64,000 bases of DNA from positions 1 through 64,000 of the IMG/VR virus record IMGVR_UViG_3300017917_000332; one strand, written 5' to 3'. This DNA is from a virus. The notes beneath the pieces were generated by a model. The model did not search any database, was not told the DNA's origin, and saw only the letters and a list, made by a program, of their open reading frames with translations. Positions 8,512 through 16,548 of the stretch are shown here, in pieces. The translations under genes and the position numbers were made by a program. The first letter of the stretch is position 1. Each line of letters opens with the position of its first letter.

Positions 8512-9311
8512 TAAAGATCAATATGATCTATTCCTAACTTTTTGCGAAACTCTTCTGTAAACTTACCATCAATTCTAAGACTATAGCTTTGCTCTATAAT
8601 CTTTTCGCCGCCGTGCCAATCAACATCATTCCACCATGCGGCTCTACAGTTAATATAGGTCTTGTCTTTTGTTTCAGGATCCCATAAATAAAATGCTTTT
8701 TTAGTATTAGGACGGATATGTATAAACTCGTTGCGATGCGGCTTAACTACATTAACACCGTTCTTAGCATCTAAATCTCTATGCTCAAAAGGAATACCAT
8801 CGTGGTCGCAGTGGAAAAATATAACCCTACCAATGTGTTCAAAGATGCCATTAGTAATAGTTGACTCGACCCATTTAACTACATTAGGAAAGTATGCGGC
8901 TTCCTCTGTTAGCTTTCTAGGTGCTGTTCGATCGTCCCAGCTACCTTCTTCCCATAGGAAGTAGTATATGTAAGGATCATAGGCGCCTAACGCCATCTTT
9001 AAGTAACGAGTAAATTTGTTTCTTGTTTGATGATCTTTAATATTACAATATAAATCCCAACCACCTCTTTTAATAGGATCGTCATCTGGTAATGCAAGGT
9101 ACTCCGATAATGCTTGGTATATTGGTTTCCAGTGAGGTTTGTAGCTCATGTCATCAAAAGTAAAACCTGGAGCCATCCATGTGCCTTCTTTAGCAAAGTG
9201 TCTAGCTTCTGCAAAGCCTCTAATAATCTCAGGCTGAAGTGCTTCAAACTCCTTCATATCCAAGTACTGCTCTAAATTAAAATAAGGATTTCCGTTTATA
9301 CCTTTGATCAT
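8508..9311 (-). CDS. 2-oxoglutarate oxygenase-like protein, Asp/Asn hydroxylase type
   Basis: A 267-residue protein. HCDHDGIPFEHRDL contains the likely metal HxD (His177, Asp179), followed by an HIRPN strand. VDWHGG gives the distal His233 and SLRIDG the candidate 2-oxoglutarate-binding Arg246. It is a clear paralogue of the protein at 10621-11409 (same MIKGxxGxPYxxL or MKGVFGKPYVCL start and the same C-terminal RI-G strand). It follows an SGNH-like gene with a one-base gap. Function in the island is unknown. Confidence 0.65.
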   Translation of the reverse strand: MIKGINGNPYFNLEQYLDMKEFEALQPEIIRGFAEARHFAKEGTWMAPGFTFDDMSYKPHWKPIYQALSEYLALPDDDPIKRGGWDLYCNIKDHQTRNKFTRYLKMALGAYDPYIYYFLWEEGSWDDRTAPRKLTEEAAYFPNVVKWVESTITNGIFEHIGRVIFFHCDHDGIPFEHRDLDAKNGVNVVKPHRNEFIHIRPNTKKAFYLWDPETKDKTYINCRAAWWNDVDWHGGEKIIEQSYSLRIDGKFTEEFRKKLGIDHIDLY

Positions 9312-9312
9312 C

Positions 9313-10131
9313 TCAAAACCTCGGTGGCCATTTAAACCAATTTAACTCTTCAGGTGTGTTACTATTAATTACCTTTACTGTCCAATTGTCGACCCAGTCT
9401 TGGCATTCTTTAGATATCTTAACATCAGGGAATACTGTTTTAACATATTCTAAAAATACATTAGGCGTAGGATGAGGATCTTCATATTTTAATTTGACTG
9501 GAAGATCTGTTCCGTAGTTAATTAAAAGAAAATCATATAGACATGGTCTTGTTAAATTTTTAAAAACATCGATGTATGTATTCATAACATCTGTGTCGAA
9601 CGGAGGATTATTTAAAGTTTTAAAATCACCAACTTCAATTGCTTTAACAAAATCAATTAAATCTTGCCTAGACTGGTCTAATTGAAGAAAGTCGCCTTTG
9701 TTGTATGCGGCTATTCCAACAATCTCATCGGTGCTTAAAAATTTCCAGTTACAGCCCCAATCGTTTAGTACATGGATTGCCGCCGCAATACAGCCAAGCT
9801 CTTTAATTAGGCTTCCTTTTTCGCAGAAATACTTTTCAATCCAGTCGTTATCATATGCTCTATTTGTATGTACTCCTCCGCCAGCGAGCCATTTATCTTT
9901 TACATACCTATCTTCTCTTCCAAGGAATGTCCACATTATAACAACATTATCATCTTTAGATATGTTATGTTTATAACCTGCTTCCATTAACTGTAAAAAA
10001 ATACCAACATTACCTAAACCTGAGAACCCCCAGTTGTGATGGTCAAACTCATAGCCTAATATGTCAGCCCAAGTTGGCCAACGGTAATTAGTCATTGAAC
10101 AGCCAAATGTAAACAGTCTTTTCTTAATCAT
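9313..10131 (-). CDS. SGNH-like hydrolase, second copy
   Basis: A 272-residue protein. FTFGCSMTNY at the N-terminus resembles the nucleophile block with GCS in place of GDS, GFSGLGNVGI resembles the Gly/Asn blocks, and EDPHPTP near residue 222 resembles the Asp-x-His block. It shares the GCS substitution with the protein at 101-835, though overall similarity is low. It is first in a two-gene leftward unit with an oxygenase. A possible late box (TTAAATA) lies 24 bases upstream. Esterase or acyl-hydrolase activity is inferred only. Confidence 0.55.
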   Translation of the reverse strand: MIKKRLFTFGCSMTNYRWPTWADILGYEFDHHNWGFSGLGNVGIFLQLMEAGYKHNISKDDNVVIMWTFLGREDRYVKDKWLAGGGVHTNRAYDNDWIEKYFCEKGSLIKELGCIAAAIHVLNDWGCNWKFLSTDEIVGIAAYNKGDFLQLDQSRQDLIDFVKAIEVGDFKTLNNPPFDTDVMNTYIDVFKNLTRPCLYDFLLINYGTDLPVKLKYEDPHPTPNVFLEYVKTVFPDVKISKECQDWVDNWTVKVINSNTPEELNWFKWPPRF

Positions 10132-10155
10132 GTTAAAATATAACTCAGGATTTTT

Positions 10156-10162
10156 TATTTAA
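10156..10162 (-). promoter_or_regulatory. Possible late promoter box TTAAATA
   Basis: On the minus strand TTAAATA lies 24 bases before the ATG at 10131, the longer spacing class. It shares a base with the plus-strand box, so the two form the near-palindrome TATTTAATAAATA. Confidence 0.4.
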
Positions 10163-10168
10163 TAAATA
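10161..10168 (+). promoter_or_regulatory. T4-type late promoter box AATAAATA
   Basis: AATAAATA is followed by CCTGCA and the ATG at 10175, a 6-base gap consistent with a leaderless late mRNA. Confidence 0.6.
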
Positions 10169-10174
10169 CCTGCA

Positions 10175-10624
10175 ATGAACAAAACAAACATGAATCAGAT
10201 TGAAGAAGATATTAAAAATTGGGTGAAACACATATCAACTCCAACAGATGCTCTAAACGGGTTTAGTGTTTGTCCGTATGCAAAGGGAGCAGAATACAGT
10301 ATTGTTTTAACAGACGGTAGTGATATTAATCCGCCACCTTGGGATTTTGAATTATTAATCTATGTGCTTCCTGAATTTTGGTCTGAAAATGATCTTGTAA
10401 GTCTAGCAACAGAATATAATAAAATCTATACAGACCTAGTTTTCCTTCCAGACCACAAAGATAGGGATACATTTATTAATGGTGTTCAAACTAATAACGG
10501 GAAACATAACCTATTATTATGCCAATGGAGAGATAGTTTAAACGATGCAAGAGAAAAGCTATCTAAAACATTATACTATTCATTCTGGGATAAACAGTAC
10601 CTAGAAGAAATTCTAAAAACTTAG
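10175..10624 (+). CDS. Hypothetical protein, weakly DUF1415-like
   Basis: A 149-residue soluble protein. Its N-terminal part, IKNWVKHI then GFSVCPYAKGA, resembles the start of DUF1415 proteins (a Trp-containing helix, then NLCPFA), but the rest is not clearly that family. The start at 10175 is preferred over the ATG at 10190 because of the late box six bases upstream. It forms a single-gene unit between two leftward operons, and its stop overlaps the convergent stop by 4 bases. Function unknown. Confidence 0.6.
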   Translation: MNKTNMNQIEEDIKNWVKHISTPTDALNGFSVCPYAKGAEYSIVLTDGSDINPPPWDFELLIYVLPEFWSENDLVSLATEYNKIYTDLVFLPDHKDRDTFINGVQTNNGKHNLLLCQWRDSLNDAREKLSKTLYYSFWDKQYLEEILKT

Positions 10625-11409
10625 TTCCTAGAACTAAGTTCTTTCACTAGCCAGTCTTCAAATACACCTTCTATACGAATAGTCCAACTAATTGGTTTAA
10701 CAGGTTCAGCATCACCGTGAAAGTCGTGATTGTTCCAATAATAACTTATTCCACCTGAAATCTTGTAGTTAGCGCCATTTACCTCGTCTTGGACATATAG
10801 ATGTCTTAACTTTAGAGGATCAAACCACATAAAATGTTCTTGGTGATCGTAGTCATCTCGATTAAAGAACAGATCCTTATGCATAGGTACTGATTTACCA
10901 GAAGTCTTTAATAATAAGAATACTGGTCCCATTTTTTTAAAGGGTAGTGTTTCTGCCCAAGATCTCAAAGAAGCAAAGTTGTTAGAAGCCTCTGTCCAAA
11001 AGAAGTTAAAGTTATTTTCTTTTAAAGCATCACAGGGCTCATAATCCCAGAACTGCGGTTTTTCGTAGTCTCGAAGTACTAGGTATGTAAAGTATTCCTG
11101 CACTTTATATTCATAGGCTAACCAGTACTCAAACGCAATCTTGTCTGTTTCTAGTAGCTCTAGCCCCTTGGCTTTTTTTTCAGTATCAGTATCGTTAATC
11201 CAACAGTTATAAGCTGTAGCAAAATCTTTAGGAGAATCTTTTGCAGTATCTATTGTAGTAATATCATTAGCTACCTTAACATAGTTTGCTCTTATGTGAG
11301 CATGAGATTTTGCTATTCCGTAATTTACATCACTAACTAGGCTTAAAAGTTTTTCAGCATTGGAATAATGATCTAAACACACATAAGGCTTGCCAAATAC
11401 ACCTTTCAT
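10621..11409 (-). CDS. 2-oxoglutarate oxygenase-like protein, paralogue of 8508-9311
   Basis: A 262-residue protein. SVPMHKDLF holds the metal HxD (His177, Asp179), HDFHGD the distal His231, and WTIRIEG the candidate 2-oxoglutarate Arg245. The frame opens earlier, but the ATG at 11409 overlaps the upstream TGA as TGATG and aligns with the MKGxxGxPY start of its paralogue. Spacing of the motifs is close to that of the 267-residue paralogue. It sits in an operon with a second hydroxylase. Substrate unknown. Confidence 0.65.
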   Translation of the reverse strand: MKGVFGKPYVCLDHYSNAEKLLSLVSDVNYGIAKSHAHIRANYVKVANDITTIDTAKDSPKDFATAYNCWINDTDTEKKAKGLELLETDKIAFEYWLAYEYKVQEYFTYLVLRDYEKPQFWDYEPCDALKENNFNFFWTEASNNFASLRSWAETLPFKKMGPVFLLLKTSGKSVPMHKDLFFNRDDYDHQEHFMWFDPLKLRHLYVQDEVNGANYKISGGISYYWNNHDFHGDAEPVKPISWTIRIEGVFEDWLVKELSSRN

Positions 11410-11969
11410 CACAAATTCCAATACTCTTCTTTAATATCTAAAATCATAGTAACACGCCACTGGTCACTTTTGTTCCAACCGCCGTGCTTTTTCATACCGT
11501 CAAACGAAACAATATCGCCAGTGTCCCATCCTTTAGTTTCGCCTTCTACGTGGAAGCCTACAACATTTGGATCTGTACTAGGCATACTGATACCAATCAT
11601 AGTACCATATGCTCTAACCTTACCAACAACTTCTTCACTTAAATCCCAGTAATCGTCGGTGTGATCTGGAATATAACTCTTTGGCTGGATAAAGTTAACA
11701 CAGACGTTTAGTACCCCAGGGATACTTTTTAAAACCTTCATAGTCTTTGGCCAGTTCTGTGCATATTGGTCATTTATTCTAGTGGCATCAATCAGTGGTA
11801 GTCCCCACCAACCTAAATGATCACCTTCGCCATATCTTTCACTAAACTTAATACCGTCTTTAGTTGGCTCAAAATTTTCCTTCCATGTGCCGTATTCTTC
11901 AATAAGTGTATCTTTTAGTTCAACTAGTTTAGCATAGTGTTGGCATTTTTTAGAATCAATCCAGTTCAT
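11409..11969 (-). CDS. Aspartyl/asparaginyl beta-hydroxylase-like oxygenase
   Basis: A 186-residue protein. YIPDHTDD gives the metal-binding HxD (His103, Asp105), GDIVSFDGMKKHGGWN the distal His162, and QWRVTMILDI the 2-oxoglutarate Arg172. This is the best match here to the Asp/Asn beta-hydroxylase (AspH) domain, which hydroxylates side chains using Fe(II), O2 and 2-oxoglutarate. A good Shine-Dalgarno CAGGAG lies upstream, unlike most starts in the island. It is followed by a paralogous oxygenase in TGATG overlap. Confidence 0.8.
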   Translation of the reverse strand: MNWIDSKKCQHYAKLVELKDTLIEEYGTWKENFEPTKDGIKFSERYGEGDHLGWWGLPLIDATRINDQYAQNWPKTMKVLKSIPGVLNVCVNFIQPKSYIPDHTDDYWDLSEEVVGKVRAYGTMIGISMPSTDPNVVGFHVEGETKGWDTGDIVSFDGMKKHGGWNKSDQWRVTMILDIKEEYWNL

Positions 11970-11986
11970 ATTTTTCTCCTGATAAA

Positions 11987-13123
11987 TTATTTAAGTATTT
12001 TAGATAAGGTGTCTTTAATAAATGTCATTTCTTCTTGAGAAATGTCATAAAAACATAAATGCCAAAACTTGTCCCAGTTGTGATATAGACCAGAGTCATT
12101 TAGTGTTTGTTGAAAATTAGTAAAATCATTAGGATACGCTTGTATCATACTACCTTTAGCTGTAGCTGTTATACCCTTGTCTAGAAATATAGTTTCTAAG
12201 CTCTTGACATAAGGTATAACTGTGTTGTCTATGTAAGATAATAAGTTATTATTGTTAATAAAATCAATTGTTGCTACTGCGGCAACTGCACCTATAGTGT
12301 TAGTACTCCTAGTGTTACCTATTGCCAACCAACTGTTACTTACAACTTCTGTAATTTTAGAATCAAGAACAGTCAAACAGAGATTGTCGTGTCCTGAGGT
12401 CAATGCTTTTCCTAAAACTATTATGTTAGGCTTTAGTCCTAAAGAATGACTGTGTACCCAACAACCCATTCGTCCTATACCCGTTAGCACTTCGTCAACG
12501 CATAATAAAAGATTGTGTTTAGTAATTGTAGTTTGTAAAGAATTCCACCAATCGGCTGGGTTATCAGATAGGCCTTTTCCCCAAGGTACTGTATCTACTA
12601 ACACGCCTGCTATATTGTCTGCACCAATTTGGTTAACAGTTAATTCTAAATCATCAAAAAATTCTACAAATGTTACTGACGGCCAGTCTTTGCTAAAAGG
12701 TTGCCCGTGAACCATTTGCCATCCTGTAATCGAGCCACTGTGGTAACTATTTTTTCTAACAAGAATAACATTTCTTTTCTGTCCTTGTTCAGCCCAGTAG
12801 TTCCACATTATTTTTATAGCATTATCTACGGCATCGCTACCTGACAGTGCAGATATAAAAGAGCTATATCTACTATCAGTAATAGCATCAATAGACTCTT
12901 CTAAGTCGTTCCAAACTTTATGTTTCAGTCTCCAGAAACTTGTATTAGCATTATCTAAATGTAACTTTATTCTATCAGTAATAAACTTGTTACCGTAGCC
13001 TAATACGTTAGTGCCTGCAGATGCATGTAGATCAAATTTATTATTGATGTAATGACCAGATGCATTTAACAACACATCTGAGTTGTATCCTTGGTTTATT
13101 GTAAAAATATCTAAACGTTTCAT
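11987..13123 (-). CDS. Class III PLP-dependent aminotransferase
   Basis: A 378-residue enzyme. LSGSDAVDNAIK (94-104) is the phosphate-binding region, CVDEVLTGIGRMG (208-220) holds the cofactor-contacting Asp210, and VLGKALTSG contains the PLP lysine Lys239. GNTRSTNTIG corresponds to the threonine/phosphate loop. It is somewhat shorter than typical class III enzymes (420-460 residues). Such enzymes transaminate omega-amino acids, glutamate semialdehyde or similar amines. The start overlaps the end of the amidinotransferase gene by 4 bases, which suggests a shared pathway on an amine or guanidino compound. Confidence 0.85.
   Translation of the reverse strand: MKRLDIFTINQGYNSDVLLNASGHYINNKFDLHASAGTNVLGYGNKFITDRIKLHLDNANTSFWRLKHKVWNDLEESIDAITDSRYSSFISALSGSDAVDNAIKIMWNYWAEQGQKRNVILVRKNSYHSGSITGWQMVHGQPFSKDWPSVTFVEFFDDLELTVNQIGADNIAGVLVDTVPWGKGLSDNPADWWNSLQTTITKHNLLLCVDEVLTGIGRMGCWVHSHSLGLKPNIIVLGKALTSGHDNLCLTVLDSKITEVVSNSWLAIGNTRSTNTIGAVAAVATIDFINNNNLLSYIDNTVIPYVKSLETIFLDKGITATAKGSMIQAYPNDFTNFQQTLNDSGLYHNWDKFWHLCFYDISQEEMTFIKDTLSKILK
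11988..11994 (-). promoter_or_regulatory. Possible late promoter box TTAAATA
   Basis: On the minus strand TTAAATA lies 18 bases before the ATG at 11969, followed by a CAGGAG ribosome binding site. It overlaps the last codons of the aminotransferase gene. Confidence 0.4.
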
Positions 13124-14157
13124 ACAATACTTCTTTTCTGACCTTCTCTCTCAAGGTCAAGAGTACAACAGTGAACTCCGCTTTCCCAGAATAGACCGTG
13201 TCGTAGTCTAGTAGAGTAGCATTCTATACCCTGTGACTCAAGATACTTTTCTAGCTTAGGTTGAGGATTGCTTAACAAAATCTTATTATGATCAAGTACT
13301 AGAACGTTTGTATCAAAACAAACATCTTGTGCATAACCTCGCCACTCACCAAACCACTTTTGCATCCAAGCTTCTGTAAACTTGCCGCCGCTAGCTTTCA
13401 TATCACTAACATACCGAGACAAGTCTGGAAACGAAACATAATCTTTTATTTCAATGACCCTTTTGTTTTGTAAGCAAACAGGTACCCAATCTTTAGTTAA
13501 GCAAACTACGGTTTCATCGTCGGTCATAAACCAACATTGATCAATGTGTCCCCAACCGTTAGAACTAGTACCGACATTATCTACTATGTTAGTTCCCCTA
13601 GGAAGATTTCTTCTCAACCATTCTTGTCCTAATTTAGTTCCCGGACCTTCATGATTTAAGATTAAACAGTCTCCGGTCTTAGATGCTGTAGCTGTATGCA
13701 ACAGCAATTTTTCTTTGTATCGTTCTTGGTATATTTCTACACCTTTAGTAAACCAAACTTCGTCATTTTGAAGTTTAGGAATATCAGGTATTGGCTGTTG
13801 TATCCAGTTATATCCCTGTTTAAACAATTCCGTAAAGATGTTATAATAAAAATACTGATCGTAATAACGTTCTTTCATGCTAGTAAATGTGCTGTATATA
13901 CAGTCGCCATATACTAGATATTGATCCCTTGGAACCATTGGAGGCATTACATTCTCAGCAGAGCTAGATACCGTTGGACGGTACACTTCGATGCCAAAAG
14001 ATTTTAAAAGAGTTGCTAAACTGTCAAAGTCTTCTTTGGTTTCTTCTAGTATTTTCGCAAGATATCCGTCAACTTGGTTGTTGTCGGTCTTGAAATCAGT
14101 TGTAGTATCTCCTACTACAACTTTGGTTAATCTATCCCATTCGGTCCAAACTGTCAT
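13120..14157 (-). CDS. Glycine amidinotransferase-like protein
   Basis: A 345-residue protein of the guanidino-group-modifying superfamily. GDCLILNHEGPG (162-173) corresponds to the Asp block, GWGHIDQCWF holds His204 and Asp206, and ESGVHCCTLDLER the catalytic Cys330 (HCxT). These form the Asp/His/Cys set that carries an amidino-Cys intermediate. Family members move the amidino group of arginine to an amine, for example glycine or inosamine. It leads a two-gene unit with the class III aminotransferase. A direct product cannot be named. Confidence 0.8.
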   Translation of the reverse strand: MTVWTEWDRLTKVVVGDTTTDFKTDNNQVDGYLAKILEETKEDFDSLATLLKSFGIEVYRPTVSSSAENVMPPMVPRDQYLVYGDCIYSTFTSMKERYYDQYFYYNIFTELFKQGYNWIQQPIPDIPKLQNDEVWFTKGVEIYQERYKEKLLLHTATASKTGDCLILNHEGPGTKLGQEWLRRNLPRGTNIVDNVGTSSNGWGHIDQCWFMTDDETVVCLTKDWVPVCLQNKRVIEIKDYVSFPDLSRYVSDMKASGGKFTEAWMQKWFGEWRGYAQDVCFDTNVLVLDHNKILLSNPQPKLEKYLESQGIECYSTRLRHGLFWESGVHCCTLDLEREGQKRSIV

Positions 14158-14179
14158 AATAAAATTATTCTTTACACAC

Positions 14180-14186
14180 TACTTAC
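14180..14186 (-). promoter_or_regulatory. Possible late promoter box GTAAGTA
   Basis: On the minus strand GTAAGTA lies 22 bases before the ATG at 14157. It is a weaker match to the late consensus, in the longer spacing class. Confidence 0.35.
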
Positions 14187-14188
14187 CT

Positions 14189-14196
14189 GATAAGTA
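14189..14196 (+). promoter_or_regulatory. T4-type late promoter box GATAAGTA
   Basis: GATAAGTA is followed by CAGC and the ATG at 14201, a 4-base gap. It is a one-base variant of GATAAATA. Confidence 0.5.
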
Positions 14197-14200
14197 CAGC

Positions 14201-14893
14201 ATGTTTCAAGAATACGAATACTACTATAACAATGTTCCAGGAATTGGACTTTGTAGAAATAATCTAATCTATACTAGTTTAATAAACAAAGATAAGACAG
14301 TGTTTGTCCAATGGTACCACAACGACAGCGAGTATCACAGGGGACAAAACCAAGTAGTCGATCCATCTAAGATGGAAGAAAAATGGTTAAGAGAAGTTAA
14401 TTACCTTACACAGATGCGAAATGCATATCCGGATTTGATTCCTAAAATTATTAAGATTGATCTGGACGCCAAGAAGATTTACTTAGAGATCGAAGGTCCC
14501 GACTTTTGGGAACAAGCAGGATGTGACACAAATAACTACGATAAAGTTCTTCCTGATTGGCAAGATCAAATGTTGAACATCATTCAATCACATCGTGAAT
14601 TAGGATTCCACAAATACAGTATGCACCCTAGCAGTTACTTTGTAGTTGGAGGTAAACTAAAAAGTATCAACTACTTCTTTACTTACAAGGATCATGAACC
14701 AAACATATCAATAGCAGACGTAGAAAGTCACATCTACTCAACTAGACAAGATGAGATGCGTAAGCACTTATCAACACTAGGTATAGATTGGAACAAACCT
14801 CAGCCGTGGAGTGTATTTGATACACTATGTTGGGAAAGTTTTAGAACTAACTATCCAGCAGAATTTATTGAGAAGGTCAAATGTATAAAATAA
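14201..14893 (+). CDS. Kinase-fold-like phage protein, paralogue B
   Basis: A 230-residue protein. The frame is open further upstream, over the amidinotransferase gene on the other strand, but MFQEYEYYY at 14201 is the start because a late box lies 4 bases ahead. It shares with 5753-6367 the order IYLEIEG, LPDWQDQMLNIIQSHRELGFHKY, then GGKLKSINYFFTY. This resembles aminoglycoside-phosphotransferase-type kinases, with catalytic residues replaced (HKYSMHPSS where HxDxxPxN is expected). It may be a pseudokinase or a substrate-binding relative. It overlaps the next gene by 13 bases. Confidence 0.5.
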   Translation: MFQEYEYYYNNVPGIGLCRNNLIYTSLINKDKTVFVQWYHNDSEYHRGQNQVVDPSKMEEKWLREVNYLTQMRNAYPDLIPKIIKIDLDAKKIYLEIEGPDFWEQAGCDTNNYDKVLPDWQDQMLNIIQSHRELGFHKYSMHPSSYFVVGGKLKSINYFFTYKDHEPNISIADVESHIYSTRQDEMRKHLSTLGIDWNKPQPWSVFDTLCWESFRTNYPAEFIEKVKCIK

Positions 14894-15435
14894 TTCCGTG
14901 GAGTCAAGATCTCGACTTGACAGAGTTTTACAAAACAGCAGAAGAAAAAGGCTTTGTAAATAATGCTAGCCAAAAGATGCTCGTTGATAGTTTAGCAAAA
15001 GAGAAAGAATGGTGCGTGTGGATTCTTTACTACAACAATAACGCCATAGGCAGTGTAGGCGCACATTCTTTTCCTGAAATAGGTAATAACTGTTACAGAA
15101 TAGCGGTAAGGACCTGTGTCTTTTCTGATAAGCTACCGCACAACGGTCTTAGAACTGCAAATCAAATTGTAACACACCAACACGCAACTTCACAATTCTT
15201 AATACCTGCTTGCATAGATTGGGCACCAAAAGGTAGTAGATTGTTTATCACCAGCAACGAGAGCAGTGTTGGAACGCAAAGACTAGTACATAGAATCTTT
15301 GCACCAGCAATGGTTAAAACAGGACAGATGGCAAGAGTCTGTGAGATGCACTATAGAGGCACAGATCAAACAGTGTGGGAACTATTTCCAGATGTCTTTA
15401 TGGAGAATTTGAAGAAACACCCGCGTTGGCAATAA
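14881..15435 (+). CDS. GNAT-like protein
   Basis: A 184-residue protein. The beta-strand pattern WILYYNNNAIGSVGAH, then RIAVRTCVFSD, then SRLFITSN resembles the central part of a GCN5-type N-acetyltransferase, but the usual Q/R-x-x-G-x-G/A acetyl-CoA loop is not clear. It overlaps the kinase-like gene upstream, suggesting translational coupling, and its last 38 bases overlap the convergent radical SAM gene. The family assignment is tentative. Confidence 0.45.
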   Translation: MYKIIPWSQDLDLTEFYKTAEEKGFVNNASQKMLVDSLAKEKEWCVWILYYNNNAIGSVGAHSFPEIGNNCYRIAVRTCVFSDKLPHNGLRTANQIVTHQHATSQFLIPACIDWAPKGSRLFITSNESSVGTQRLVHRIFAPAMVKTGQMARVCEMHYRGTDQTVWELFPDVFMENLKKHPRWQ

Positions 15436-16507
15436 GTTTGTCTTCTAGGTCGTATTCTATACACGGGTCAAATATCCTTGCCGCACTTTCAGAGCAGATA
15501 AGACCGCAGGCCGCTAGCCTACCATCATCATAACCGTTGTCCCATCCTGCCTTTATCTTAGAAAAGAACTCACTGTTTACAACATCATACCAACTATTCT
15601 TGAGAATATTAACTTTATCACCACCGTAGTTTTCCCATAAGGTAGTCCAACTATCACCTAGTTCTTTAGTTTTATATAAATGAAAACAAGTTCCTGTGTA
15701 GACACAGGGGAAAACATATCCTTCTGCACTAATATAGATACTGCTCTTCCTTTGGGCTTCGCAGGTTATTGGACTGTTGTTAGATATGGCCAGAGCATCG
15801 TGTATTTTAAAAACTCGATGTTTGCTGAGAATTAGTGGATGTACTAATTGTTTATTCGTTGGTTGTTCAATTTTAATTTGAAGTTTCTTATTGATGCTTT
15901 GCATTTCAAAAAGCGCATCTAATAAGAACTTATGACTCTTACGAACAATAAATCTATCAAATCCTTGGCTCAATGCAAACTGTCTTGCTTCTTCAACTTG
16001 ATGTTCATTATGTTTAAAAGCAATCCACTGCCATTCAGCTTCGCCGCCTGCATCAATAAACGCTTTAGAATTTTCAACAACCTTATTCCATCGCACATTT
16101 ACTCTATAGATATGGTTAGTGTCTTCTAATCCGTCAATAGCAAATCTAACCCACGAGCCTTTTCCAAGGATAGTAGCAAGTTCTGCCCACCATTCTGGAT
16201 TACGCATACCACCGTTAGTACTAACTTTAATGTTAATATGGGGTGCTCTTTGCTTAATAGCCTTACAAACTTCTAAGAAATTTGGTGCGGCACAGGGATC
16301 ACCAACCATTCCGCTAAAGAATATAGTGTCTAAATTAGCTAAAACTTCACCAGGAATAGTTTCTGAATAGAACTCAACTGGCAAATAGCTTTGGTTGAAC
16401 CAACTATAATCGCCTGGTTTAAGTTCTCTAGTGCAACTTGGACAGGCCGCATTACATAATGCACTATGTTCAATGTCTAGTTCTTTGATCTGCTTGTAAA
16501 AATCCAT
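15398..16507 (-). CDS. Radical SAM/SPASM-type protein (CNAACPSC)
   Basis: A 369-residue protein with the triad CNAACPSC (Cys18, 22, 25) very near the N-terminus. The GGEP-equivalent is FFSGMVGDP. The C-terminal region has CEAQRKSSIYISAEGYVFPCVY and CGLICSE, a SPASM-like auxiliary Fe-S pattern. SPASM enzymes usually modify peptides, but this alone is not proof. The frame extends to an ATG at 16534, but the late box lies inside that extension and ends 5 bases before the ATG at 16507, so I chose 16507. Related to 23624-24730 and 25318-26310. Confidence 0.8.
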   Translation of the reverse strand: MDFYKQIKELDIEHSALCNAACPSCTRELKPGDYSWFNQSYLPVEFYSETIPGEVLANLDTIFFSGMVGDPCAAPNFLEVCKAIKQRAPHINIKVSTNGGMRNPEWWAELATILGKGSWVRFAIDGLEDTNHIYRVNVRWNKVVENSKAFIDAGGEAEWQWIAFKHNEHQVEEARQFALSQGFDRFIVRKSHKFLLDALFEMQSINKKLQIKIEQPTNKQLVHPLILSKHRVFKIHDALAISNNSPITCEAQRKSSIYISAEGYVFPCVYTGTCFHLYKTKELGDSWTTLWENYGGDKVNILKNSWYDVVNSEFFSKIKAGWDNGYDDGRLAACGLICSESAARIFDPCIEYDLEDKLIANAGVSSNSP

Positions 16508-16512
16508 GAATA

Positions 16513-16520
16513 TATTTATG
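16513..16520 (-). promoter_or_regulatory. T4-type late promoter box CATAAATA
   Basis: On the minus strand CATAAATA is followed by TATTC and the ATG at 16507. It decides the start of the radical SAM gene. Confidence 0.65.
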
Positions 16521-16535
16521 GGGTGTGCTACCATG

Positions 16536-16543
16536 AATAAATA
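16536..16543 (+). promoter_or_regulatory. T4-type late promoter box AATAAATA
   Basis: AATAAATA is followed by TTTCC and the ATG at 16549, divergent from the box at 16513-16520. Confidence 0.65.
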
Positions 16544-16548
16544 TTTCC

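Noticed and set aside
13991-14200. Extension of the kinase-like gene upstream over the amidinotransferase gene
   Set aside because: The frame is open by chance opposite a real gene; the ATG at 14201 has a late box 4 bases upstream and begins the conserved sequence.
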